DNA of 13,500 nt, taken from positions 1-13,500 of the forward strand of contig JAHELX010000100.1 in assembly GCA_024643945.1 (NCBI GenBank), given 5' to 3'. Shown piece after piece: positions 6,683 through 13,473 of this stretch (positions are counted from its first letter, which is position 1; every line of letters begins with the position of its first letter). The notes under the pieces were generated by a model. The model was not told where the DNA came from, made no database searches, and saw only the letters and a program-made list of their open reading frames with translations. The translations under genes were made by a program, and so were the position numbers. This stretch comes from Anaerolineales bacterium. Its GTDB lineage: Bacteria; Chloroflexota; Anaerolineae; 4572-78; NAK82.

Positions 6683-7906
6683 ATGAGCAAAAGAGTAGCC
6701 ATTTTAACGGGTGGGGGCGATGTACCCGGCCTGAATATGTGCATCAAAACTTTGGTCTATCGGGTCATTGATTTGGGTTTTGAACCGATCGGGGTGCGCA
6801 AAGGATGGGAAGGGCTGATCCATTACAACTATCACAACCGCAGCACCTATGGCGAGCACTTCATAGAACTGACCAAAAACATGGTGCGCCCCATTGACCG
6901 CACTCCGGGCTCTTTTCTGCATTCCTCTCGCACCAACCCGCTGCAAATGCCTCGCAAACGAGTGCCTCAGTTCATGGGGAAGCCCGAGGCAGAAACTCAA
7001 GACTTGACCGACCACATCAAAGATGCGGTACAACGACTCGGATTTAGGGCCTTAATTGTCATCGGCGACGACGATATGCTCTATTATGCAGCTCATCTCA
7101 GCCAGCAAGGCCTGCCCATCATCGCCATACCTAAAACGATCCACAACAACATCTACGGCACCGACTATACTCTCGGCTTCAGCACTGGCCTGGCCCGAGG
7201 AGTTGCCTTCATCCACGAACTGCGCGCCCTGGCCGGCTCGCGAGAACAGATTGTTGTGGTTGAAACCTTTGAAGTCAGTTCCGGTTTCAGCTCGCTGTTG
7301 GCGGCTTTTCTGGCCGGGGCGGATCGTACGATTATCCCAGAAGTGCCTTACGATCCGGCGAAATTGGCCCACCTGACGCTGCTAGACAAAAAACAAAACC
7401 CCAATAATTATGCAATCGTGGTCGTGAGTGGCGGCTCTCGTATCGTGGAAGACAAAATCGCGGAGTACACGCCGCATTTGTCTCTGCGCAGCAAATCGGC
7501 GGTGTTGCAATTGATGACAGCCGAGCAAGCAGAGGCGTTGCAAGAGGAATTTAGCCTGGACGAGATAACCGAAACTGGCACCAGTATGGCCGGCAGTGGC
7601 ATGGTGGCGGCTGAGCTGTTGCAATACCTGACGGGCGAAGAGGTATTCCTTCAACCGCTGACCTATCTGCTTCGGACTGGTTCACCTGATGGACAGGATT
7701 TGCTGGGGGCGACGAACTTTGCCATGCGGGCGGCTCGCCTGGTAAAGGAAGGAAAATTCGGCCGGATGACGGCTTTTCAACAAAACTACACCTGGACTGA
7801 CGTCGACCTGAACATCGTGACCCAGGGTGCAAAAACCGTCGATCTAGATGAGTGGTATGATGTAGACAACTATCGGCCTAAGGTAACCCTGATCTGGTCG
7901 GCCTAG
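6683..7906 (+). CDS. Phosphofructokinase-fold protein with altered active-site motifs, probable pseudoenzyme
   Basis: A 407-aa cytosolic protein of the 6-phosphofructokinase family (PFK, PF00365 type). The start is the ATG at 6683 with GGAG 7 nt upstream; the frame opens earlier, but only inside a hairpin. Preserved features are GGGDVPGLN (10-18, phosphate-donor site), SSR at 81-83 and GTDYTLGF (159-166). GSGMVAAELL (304-313) and VKEGKFGRM (354-362) are also preserved. Key positions are changed. The catalytic TIDND motif reads TIHNN (152-156), so both Asp residues are lost. The substrate-binding MGR or FGR motif reads FEV (196-198), losing the Arg. The GGD(D/G) loop reads GDDD (128-131). The QRGG-type segment reads LRTG (330-333). 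True PFK phosphorylates fructose 6-phosphate; this copy probably cannot do so normally and may bind a sugar phosphate or nucleotide as a sensor or structural partner (inference). It is 44 nt upstream of the ABC ATPase gene, same strand. Confidence 0.88.
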   Translation: MSKRVAILTGGGDVPGLNMCIKTLVYRVIDLGFEPIGVRKGWEGLIHYNYHNRSTYGEHFIELTKNMVRPIDRTPGSFLHSSRTNPLQMPRKRVPQFMGKPEAETQDLTDHIKDAVQRLGFRALIVIGDDDMLYYAAHLSQQGLPIIAIPKTIHNNIYGTDYTLGFSTGLARGVAFIHELRALAGSREQIVVVETFEVSSGFSSLLAAFLAGADRTIIPEVPYDPAKLAHLTLLDKKQNPNNYAIVVVSGGSRIVEDKIAEYTPHLSLRSKSAVLQLMTAEQAEALQEEFSLDEITETGTSMAGSGMVAAELLQYLTGEEVFLQPLTYLLRTGSPDGQDLLGATNFAMRAARLVKEGKFGRMTAFQQNYTWTDVDLNIVTQGAKTVDLDEWYDVDNYRPKVTLIWSA

Positions 7907-7919
7907 ACCGGCTCGGCCT

Positions 7920-7931
7920 GGCATATATGCC
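7920..7931. promoter_or_regulatory. 12-nt perfect palindrome upstream of the ABC ATPase
   Basis: GGCATATATGCC lies in the 44-nt gap before the ABC ATPase start at 7951. It could be an operator or simply an RNA hairpin. An in-frame upstream ATG (7927) falls inside it. No -35/-10 pair was recognised beside it, so promoter function is unproven. Confidence 0.3.
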
Positions 7932-7950
7932 GGATGGATGGATACGACTT

Positions 7951-8679
7951 ATGAGCGCAACAAACGGAAATAACCATATTGTCCAGGTAAAAGACGTCGT
8001 GAAAAGTTTTCCCGTGGGCGACGGTGAGGTCACGATCCTTAAAGGAATCTCCTTTGAGGTAAAAACCGGTGAATTTTTGTCCATCGTCGGGCCATCGGGC
8101 AACGGTAAATCAACTCTGCTGAATATGATCACTGGCATTGATCGTCCCACCGACGGCCAGGTTATGGTCACCGGGCGCGCAGTCCATAAAATGAGCGAGA
8201 ACGAATTGGCCGCCTGGCGTGGAGAGCACGTGGGCATCATTTTCCAATTTTTCCAGATGCTGCCTGCCCTCAGCCTGCAGAAAAATGTCATTTTGCCTAT
8301 GGATTTTGCCGGCAAATACACTCCTAAAGAAAGGCGAGAGCGAGCCATGCACCTGCTGGAGATAGTTGGCCTGGCCGATCAAGCGGATAAACTCCCCAGC
8401 ATGGTCTCAGGCGGACAGCAGCAACGGGCCGCCATCGCGCGCGCCCTGGCCAACGATCCTCCTCTGTTGGTAGCTGATGAGCCGACCGGCAACCTCGATA
8501 CCCGCACTGCCGGCGACGTTTTTGACCTTTTCACCGATTTAGTTAACCAGGGCAAGACGATGCTGATGGTCACCCACGACAAGGAATTGGCCCGGCGTGT
8601 GCCACGCGTGGTAGAAATCATCGATGGCAAGATCACCCGGGATGAATACGTGGGCGGGGCTAACTGGACCGGGTATTAG
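7951..8679 (+). CDS. ABC transporter ATP-binding protein, LolD/MacB type
   Basis: A 242-aa nucleotide-binding subunit on the inner face of the membrane. The start is chosen at the ATG at 7951 (MSATNGNN); an in-frame ATG at 7927 lies in a palindrome and gives an unlikely leader. Motifs are complete: Walker A GPSGNGKST (47-55), Q-loop region FQFFQMLPALS, signature VSGGQQQR (152-159), Walker B LLVADEPTGNLD (from 172, with Glu177), and H-loop VTHD (His209). The QMLPALS and DEPTGNLD segments and the short length fit the LolD/MacB/FtsE group that drives FtsX-fold permeases. Asn51 in Walker A, where Ser is usual, is a mild variant. It would dimerise and power the permease encoded 33 nt downstream, and possibly the 946-aa permease, which has no nearby ATPase of its own. 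It is probably co-transcribed with the phosphofructokinase-like gene. Confidence 0.95.
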   Translation: MSATNGNNHIVQVKDVVKSFPVGDGEVTILKGISFEVKTGEFLSIVGPSGNGKSTLLNMITGIDRPTDGQVMVTGRAVHKMSENELAAWRGEHVGIIFQFFQMLPALSLQKNVILPMDFAGKYTPKERRERAMHLLEIVGLADQADKLPSMVSGGQQQRAAIARALANDPPLLVADEPTGNLDTRTAGDVFDLFTDLVNQGKTMLMVTHDKELARRVPRVVEIIDGKITRDEYVGGANWTGY

Positions 8680-8712
8680 AAACCCTATATGGATGTGTTG
8701 GCAGGTCTACAA

Positions 8713-11115
8713 ATGAGCACTATCTGGGACAAAGTCTGGTCTGATCTATGGGATAACAAGGCCCGCACCATCCTGGCCGTGCTGAGCATTGCCGTCGGTG
8801 TTTTTGCAGTTGGAGCGATGTTTGGCATGGCGGATCAATTGCTTTCCGGCATGGATCAGGCCCACCAGGCGGTCTTTCCCTCGCACATTAATATGTGGCT
8901 GAATACTCGCATTGACCGGGATACGGCCATCAGCCTCAAGCGGATTGAGGGCGTGGAAGATGTTGAGCCTGTGAACCAGGTCACGGTACGCTACAAAATC
9001 CACCCGGAAGACGATTGGAAAACAGGCATAGTGGTCATGCGGGATGACTACGAGCATCAAACCTACGATGTGGTGCAATTGAAAGAGGGGCACTGGCCGC
9101 AAAAAGACAACATTGGGATTGAACGCCTCTCCAGCCAATATTTTAATATCGGCATCGGTGATAAAGTCATTTTTGAGCTGGGTAAAAGGGAACGCGCCCT
9201 GCCTATCACCGGTAAAATCCGCCATCCTTTTGTGCCCCCGCCCCAGTTCGGCGGTCAGGCTGTTTTCTTTGTGGATGCCCAAGGATTGGAACGCTTTAAC
9301 ATTCCCGATGGACAATTCGGGCAGCTCCTGATTCGCGTCAAACCCTACGACCCTGATTTTGCCAAAGAGGTTGCCACGCGTATAAAAGATCGCCTGGCCA
9401 AACAGGACATTGGTGTTGCGGCGACTGTCTATCAGGACCCCAACAAACACTGGGGGCGCTTCTTTGTCGAAGGCATTACGCTCGTCTTGCAATTGCTGGC
9501 TGTGGTATCTCTATTCATGAGCGTGGTTTTGGTCCTCAACACCCTGACGGCGCTCATCACGCAACAAACCAATCAAATTGGCATCATCAAAGCCGTGGGC
9601 GGCACGACCGGCACCATCGTCAAGATTTATTTAGCAGGCGTGTTGGTTTACGGTTTGCTGGCCCTATTCATCTCGCTGCCGCTAGGAGCTTTTCTCGCTT
9701 TTGGCTTGAGTCAATGGTTTCTCAATCTGTTCAACATTGATTACGAGGTGTTCCGAGTTTCAAACCAGGCACTTATCTTTCAAGGGCTGGCCGCCATTGC
9801 TGTCCCGTTGCTGGCAGCTTTGTGGCCGGTGTTGGCCGGCGCTACCATCACGGTACGAGAAGCCATTGCCAGCTATGGCCTGGGTGGAGATTTTGGCTCC
9901 AGCCGGCTCGACCGCGTTGTGGAGCACATCGGGCAGCGTTTTCTTTCCTCACCTTATGCCACCGCTTTGGGGAATATGTTCCGTCGTAAGGGACGTTTGA
10001 CTCTTACCCAATTGGTGCTGGTCACAGCCGGCACCATGTTTTTGGCGGTCATGAGTTTATCGGCCTCGATTCAATTGACTGTGAACAATGATTTCAAGCG
10101 ACGTGGCTACGACACGGTTATTTACTTTGATGAGAATCAGCGTATTGACCGGGCGGTAGCCATAGCTCAGTCGCTGGATGGGGTCGAGAAGGCCGAGATT
10201 TGGTTTATCCAACCCGCTTCTATTTTGCGGGAGGGACAGCGAGTGAAAGAAGCCGGGCTGGGTGCGGAAATTAACGGGCTTCCTCTCGGCAGCGACATAT
10301 ATCGGCCCTTGATGGTCGCCGGCCGCTGGTTGCAGCCGGGCGACGATCAGGTCATCATCATGAACAAAGAGACGGCGGACGATAACCACATTAAACTGGG
10401 CGATAGGGTGACCGTCGACTTAGGCGAACTGGGCAAGGACAACTGGCAGGTGGTCGGCCTTTACCAGATCATCTTTGGCGGCGGCTTTTCCAGCGATACG
10501 ATCTACGCTCCTCAGGAAGCCGTTTTCCAGGCGACCAAAAAATATAACAAGGGCGGGCAGATGTTTGTACGCACGCGCTTTCATGATGCAGATTATACAA
10601 ATACTATCACCGAACGACTAAAAGACATGTACAAAGCACAAAACATGAAGGTTAGCTTGAGCACGACTGTCCCCGAAACCAAGGAGACCACTGAAAGCAC
10701 GTTCAGCATCACGACGACGATGTTGCTGGCGCTGGCAGTTATTGTGGCCGTGGTCGGTGGCATTGGATTGATGGGATCGCTCTCTATCAGTGTGGTCGAG
10801 CGCGTCAGAGAAATAGGCGTCATGCGAGCCGTTGGCGCTCGATCCGGCACAATTATGGGGATGTTTGTGATGGAAGGCATCCTGCAAGGGTTGATTAGCT
10901 GGGCAATAGCCGTGCCTCTCTCATTTGTCATAGGCCGACCCCTGTCCAACGGCCTGGGACAGGTGCTGTTTCAAGCCAATCTGGACTACCAGTACAATTG
11001 GGAGGCGGTACTAACTTGGCTGGTGGTTATCGTAGTGATCTCCACACTGGCTTCTATCCTGCCCGCGCGCAACGCGACACAGATCAGCGTACGGGATAGC
11101 CTGGCTTACTCTTGA
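8713..11115 (+). CDS. Two-lobe FtsX/MacB-type ABC transporter permease
   Basis: An 800-aa integral membrane permease. The start is the ATG at 8713 (MSTIWDKVW), with AGGT at 8703-8706; the upstream ATG at 8689 has no ribosome site. Lobe 1 has TM1 about residues 20-40 (KARTILAVLSIAVGVFAVGA), an extracytoplasmic domain to about 250, and FtsX core helices about 255-375 with NQIGIIKAVGGTTG, ending ITVREAIASYG. Lobe 2 has a TM about 425-450, a second extracytoplasmic domain, and an FtsX core about 661-800 with ERVREIGVMRAVGARSG, ending ISVRDSLAYS. Unlike the 946-aa permease, the lobes join with almost no extra membrane segments, giving about eight TMs. With the ATPase just upstream and the adaptor downstream it forms a MacB/DevC-like exporter core (inference). 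The substrate is unknown. Its N- and C-termini closely resemble those of the short permease that follows. Confidence 0.93.
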   Translation: MSTIWDKVWSDLWDNKARTILAVLSIAVGVFAVGAMFGMADQLLSGMDQAHQAVFPSHINMWLNTRIDRDTAISLKRIEGVEDVEPVNQVTVRYKIHPEDDWKTGIVVMRDDYEHQTYDVVQLKEGHWPQKDNIGIERLSSQYFNIGIGDKVIFELGKRERALPITGKIRHPFVPPPQFGGQAVFFVDAQGLERFNIPDGQFGQLLIRVKPYDPDFAKEVATRIKDRLAKQDIGVAATVYQDPNKHWGRFFVEGITLVLQLLAVVSLFMSVVLVLNTLTALITQQTNQIGIIKAVGGTTGTIVKIYLAGVLVYGLLALFISLPLGAFLAFGLSQWFLNLFNIDYEVFRVSNQALIFQGLAAIAVPLLAALWPVLAGATITVREAIASYGLGGDFGSSRLDRVVEHIGQRFLSSPYATALGNMFRRKGRLTLTQLVLVTAGTMFLAVMSLSASIQLTVNNDFKRRGYDTVIYFDENQRIDRAVAIAQSLDGVEKAEIWFIQPASILREGQRVKEAGLGAEINGLPLGSDIYRPLMVAGRWLQPGDDQVIIMNKETADDNHIKLGDRVTVDLGELGKDNWQVVGLYQIIFGGGFSSDTIYAPQEAVFQATKKYNKGGQMFVRTRFHDADYTNTITERLKDMYKAQNMKVSLSTTVPETKETTESTFSITTTMLLALAVIVAVVGGIGLMGSLSISVVERVREIGVMRAVGARSGTIMGMFVMEGILQGLISWAIAVPLSFVIGRPLSNGLGQVLFQANLDYQYNWEAVLTWLVVIVVISTLASILPARNATQISVRDSLAYS

Positions 11116-11134
11116 CCAACACCAAAGATTGACG

Positions 11135-11815
11135 ATGGGCGTAATCTGGAGCAAAATCTGGTTTGATTTTTGGAAGGACAAAGGTCGTACCCTAGATGTG
11201 ATGCTGTATGAGACCCGCAGCTTAAAAAAAGCCCGCACCATTTGGATCCAGACGGTGCGAGACGATCCCGAGAGTGAAGCGGCCATTGCCAAAAGCCTGC
11301 GCCAGTTTTATGAGGATCGCCAGCTCAAATTGAGTCCCACCAACGTCTTTGGAAGCCAGGGAGGAGATACCGCCTCGGGGCTGGCTGCAAACGTTCTAGG
11401 CCAGTTCGCGATAATCATCACACTCCTGGTCGTTATGGCCATTCTAATCGGCCTGGTGGGCAGCATTGCCCTCAGCGGCGTGCTCTCCCTCAACATCCTG
11501 GAACGACGCCGCGAAATTGGGGTGATGCGAGCTATCGGCGCCTCGTCCGGAGCAGTTTCGGGTATATTCGTTGGGGAAGGCCTGATTTTGGGTTGGTTAA
11601 GTTGGCTGATCGCGCTGCCCCTTAGCCTCCCGGCCGGCCAGGTGATGACCCAAGCGTTAGGTGCGGCATTGGGAGGTGAGATTGTGTACAAATATACGCC
11701 GGCTGGGGCTCTGTATTGGCTGGCCATCATCACCCTTTTGTCCATTGTCGCCAGTTACTTCCCGGCCCGGAGAGCCACCGGCATCAGTGTGCGTGAGAGT
11801 TTGGCATATCAGTAA
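11135..11815 (+). CDS. Internally deleted FtsX-type permease (hemi-permease)
   Basis: A 226-aa protein. The start is the ATG at 11135 (MGVIWSKIW), which matches the first residues of the 800-aa permease (MSTIWDKVW); a TTG at 11129 is also in frame. Residues 1-20 (ending KDKGRTL) match the start of TM1 in full-length relatives. The hydrophobic TM1 itself is then missing, and from about residue 21 the sequence resembles the end of the second extracytoplasmic domain (ARTIWIQTVRDDPESEAA). A complete FtsX core follows, with TMs about 90-118, 143-168 and 190-213, the signature ERRREIGVMRAIGASSG, and the ending ISVRESLAYQ. About 570-600 residues present in the paralogue are absent, yet the frame is intact. 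It could be a decaying gene or a functional half-size subunit. No strong ribosome site is visible; it starts 19 nt after the previous stop. Confidence 0.8.
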   Translation: MGVIWSKIWFDFWKDKGRTLDVMLYETRSLKKARTIWIQTVRDDPESEAAIAKSLRQFYEDRQLKLSPTNVFGSQGGDTASGLAANVLGQFAIIITLLVVMAILIGLVGSIALSGVLSLNILERRREIGVMRAIGASSGAVSGIFVGEGLILGWLSWLIALPLSLPAGQVMTQALGAALGGEIVYKYTPAGALYWLAIITLLSIVASYFPARRATGISVRESLAYQ

Positions 11816-11855
11816 CGCTTTGCTTTGATGATTCCTTGATCAATGGAGGATAACA

Positions 11856-13091
11856 ATGAAACGAATCATTGCGATTGTTGGCGTCATCGCCATCCTGGCC
11901 GTGGCCGGGTTCTTCGGCTACCAGCAATTCCTGGCTCCAGTCGAGCCAACGCCAACGTTGGAGATTGACCAGAGCGCTCAGTCGGCGCTATCGGAGGTGG
12001 TCTCGGCCGAGGGGTTTGTGGTCCCAGATCGAGAGGTCGACCTGGCCTTCCAGGCTGGAGGACAAGTAGCTGAAGTTCTGGTGTCTGAGGGAGATGTGGT
12101 ACAGGCGGAGCAAGAGTTGGCCCGCCTCGACAGCACCGACCAACAGATGGCCGTAGCCCAAGCCAAGTCAGGCGTAGCACAGGCTGAGGCAGGCGTGAGG
12201 CAGGCCAAGGCAGCCCTGGCCAGTGCTCAGGCTCAATTGGCCCAGGTCAAAGCCGGTCCCACCGCTGAGGCCATCGCCCAGGCCGAAGCCGGGGTGCAAA
12301 CAGGCCAGGCACGGCTGAACCAACTGGTTGCTGGCGCCCGTCCTGAAGATATCCAGTCCGCCGCCGCCAACCTGCTCAAGGTCCAAGCGGCGCTGCGCCA
12401 GGCCCAGGCCGCCTACGACGAGATCGCCTGGGCTGGCGACGTCGGTGACAAACCCCAGGCGATCGCCCTGGAGCAGGCTACCCTGGACTACGAAGCGGCC
12501 AAAGCGCAATATGAGCGGCTGGTGAACGGCCCCACAGTCGAGGAAATTGCCGTGGCGCGCGCTGGTATCACCGAGTCAGAAGCAGCACTGGCGACTGTTA
12601 AAGCCGGACCGACCAGGGAACAGATTGCGGTCGCTGAGGCGGGAGTGGCTCAGGCGGAAGCAGGAGTGGCCGAAGCCGAAGCCGCTCTAGCTGCCGCCCA
12701 GGCAGCGCTAGAGACGGCACAAGCGGCGCTTGACAACTTCGAGCTTGTAGCTTCCTTCCCTGGCACGGTCGCCCGCGTAAACGTGGAGGTAGGCCAATTT
12801 TTGGCCCCCGGCGCGCCGGCCATCACTCTGGGAGATGCTTCAACCTGGTACGTGGAGACCGATGACCTGAGTGAGGTAGACGTGGTTCAGGTAGCCGCCG
12901 GCCAGCCGGTGAAGGTGACGGTGGATGCCCTCCCCGACCAGGAGTTTCAGGGTGTCGTGACCGACATCGCTCCTCGCTCCGAAACTAAGCGAGGCGACGT
13001 GACCTACACCGTCAGCATCAAATTAACCGATGCCACGGATGCTCCCCTGCGCTGGGGAATGACCGCCTTCGTGGATATCAATGTAGAGTAG
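11856..13091 (+). CDS. HlyD/MacA-like membrane fusion (adaptor) protein
   Basis: A 411-aa periplasmic-adaptor-type protein. The start is the ATG at 11856 after a strong GGAGGA (11845-11850). Residues about 4-22 form a signal anchor. A first half of a lipoyl domain follows at about 50-92 (GGQVAEVLVSEGDVVQ). A long Ala/Gln/Glu-rich coiled-coil region spans about 95-296, and the second lipoyl half is about 298-327 (FPGTVARVNVEVGQFLAPGAP). A beta-barrel domain follows at about 329-372 and a short C-terminal domain. The coiled coil contains four repeats of a motif like AGPTxExIAxAEAGV, near residues 131, 157, 222 and 249. Adaptors of this family link an inner-membrane ABC permease to export; here it would serve the ATPase and permeases just upstream. 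No TolC-like gene is visible, which fits a single-membrane cell. It is the last gene of the probable operon. Confidence 0.93.
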   Translation: MKRIIAIVGVIAILAVAGFFGYQQFLAPVEPTPTLEIDQSAQSALSEVVSAEGFVVPDREVDLAFQAGGQVAEVLVSEGDVVQAEQELARLDSTDQQMAVAQAKSGVAQAEAGVRQAKAALASAQAQLAQVKAGPTAEAIAQAEAGVQTGQARLNQLVAGARPEDIQSAAANLLKVQAALRQAQAAYDEIAWAGDVGDKPQAIALEQATLDYEAAKAQYERLVNGPTVEEIAVARAGITESEAALATVKAGPTREQIAVAEAGVAQAEAGVAEAEAALAAAQAALETAQAALDNFELVASFPGTVARVNVEVGQFLAPGAPAITLGDASTWYVETDDLSEVDVVQVAAGQPVKVTVDALPDQEFQGVVTDIAPRSETKRGDVTYTVSIKLTDATDAPLRWGMTAFVDINVE

Positions 13092-13094
13092 ATG

Positions 13095-13142
13095 AGAACT
13101 CATTCCAGTTCTAAGGCAAGATCATAGTGCGGCCAGGCCGCA
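13095..13142 (+). other. Two small hairpins after the adaptor gene
   Basis: AGAACT (13095-13100) pairs with AGTTCT (13107-13112) across a 6-nt loop. TGCGGCC-A-GGCCGCA is a perfect dyad at 13128-13142. Both are immediately 3' of the adaptor stop and may act as mRNA 3'-end structures. Neither is followed by a T-run. Confidence 0.4.
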
Positions 13143-13153
13143 ACCAAATTCTC

Positions 13154-13229
13154 GCCTCAGAGACAGAAGAGAACACGGACTTGAATTCCTCTATATTACT
13201 TGGTCCGTGTTCTCTTCTGTCCGTGAGGC
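13154..13229. repeat. Long inverted repeat (27-nt arms, 22-nt loop), possible terminator or small repeat element
   Basis: Arm 13154-13180 and arm 13203-13229 are reverse complements at 25 of 27 positions, with the inner 19 bases (GACAGAAGAGAACACGGAC) perfectly paired. The loop (13181-13202) is AT-rich. The right arm contains GTCCGTG twice, at 13203-13209 and 13219-13225. No T-run follows (ATAATTCG). Its length and perfection exceed a usual terminator, so a small palindromic repeat element or a bidirectional terminator are both plausible. There is no coding potential. Confidence 0.75.
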
Positions 13230-13294
13230 ATAATTCGCGCACTTAACACAAATCTTGTCGGGTAACTGTATAATGGGTTGAGTGAACGTAGTGA

Positions 13295-13342
13295 AGTCGC
13301 GCTTTGCCTGGCTCCAATATGCGGGCTATGGAAAGCGCGACT
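13295..13342. repeat. Inverted repeat with 11-nt perfect arms in the intergenic region
   Basis: AGTCGCGCTTT (13295-13305) pairs with AAAGCGCGACT (13332-13342) across a 26-nt loop. Short outer complementarity (TGAGT near 13280 with ACTCA near 13348) could lengthen it. A TATAAT at 13269-13274 lies just upstream, but its best -35 (TTAACA, 13243-13248) has a 20-nt spacer. A structured transcript starting here is therefore only a possibility. The rest of 13092-13473 holds no gene I can support. Confidence 0.45.
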
Positions 13343-13358
13343 ACTCGACTCATTCGCA

Positions 13359-13407
13359 AGGGTTCGTATTGGGATGCCCCTACTGGTTGTGATTGCTTGC
13401 GAACCCT
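13359..13407. repeat. Inverted repeat overlapping a -35 box
   Basis: AGGGTTCG (13359-13366) pairs with CGAACCCT (13400-13407). The overlapping CGCAAG (13355-13360) can instead pair with CTTGCG (13396-13401), so two pairings are mutually exclusive. The right arm covers the -35 element at 13397-13402. This could be an operator dyad or an RNA switch-like element; neither is proven. Confidence 0.35.
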
Positions 13408-13426
13408 GGTAATCACATGTTATAAT
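13397..13426 (+). promoter_or_regulatory. Sigma70-type promoter for the gene leaving the window
   Basis: The -35 box is TTGCGA (13397-13402), the spacer 18 nt, and the -10 box a perfect TATAAT (13421-13426). The transcript would begin near 13433, giving a leader of about 40 nt before the probable start codon at 13474. Confidence 0.55.
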
Positions 13427-13473
13427 ATACGCAAACATCATTAACGAGTGAATCAAAGAGTGAGGCTATCAAT

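Noticed and set aside
8746..9492. Open frame of 248 codons on the minus strand inside the 800-aa permease gene
   Set aside because: It lies wholly opposite a clear permease gene and shows no recognisable domain or ribosome site; its length reflects codon use on the coding strand.
8761..11241. GCCCGCACCAT shared by the 800-aa permease (8761) and hemi-permease (11231), as a possible deletion junction
   Set aside because: Eleven-base matches are expected by chance many times in 13.5 kb, and the second copy lies about 35 nt past the apparent junction. It is not evidence of recombination by itself.
13243..13274. Promoter TTAACA/TATAAT for a small RNA
   Set aside because: The 20-nt spacer is too long for a confident promoter call; kept only as a remark.
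13270..13420. Possible tRNA or T-box element in the structured region
   Set aside because: No seven-pair acceptor stem with D, anticodon and T arms could be assembled, and no T-box consensus (TGGNACCGCG-like) is present.
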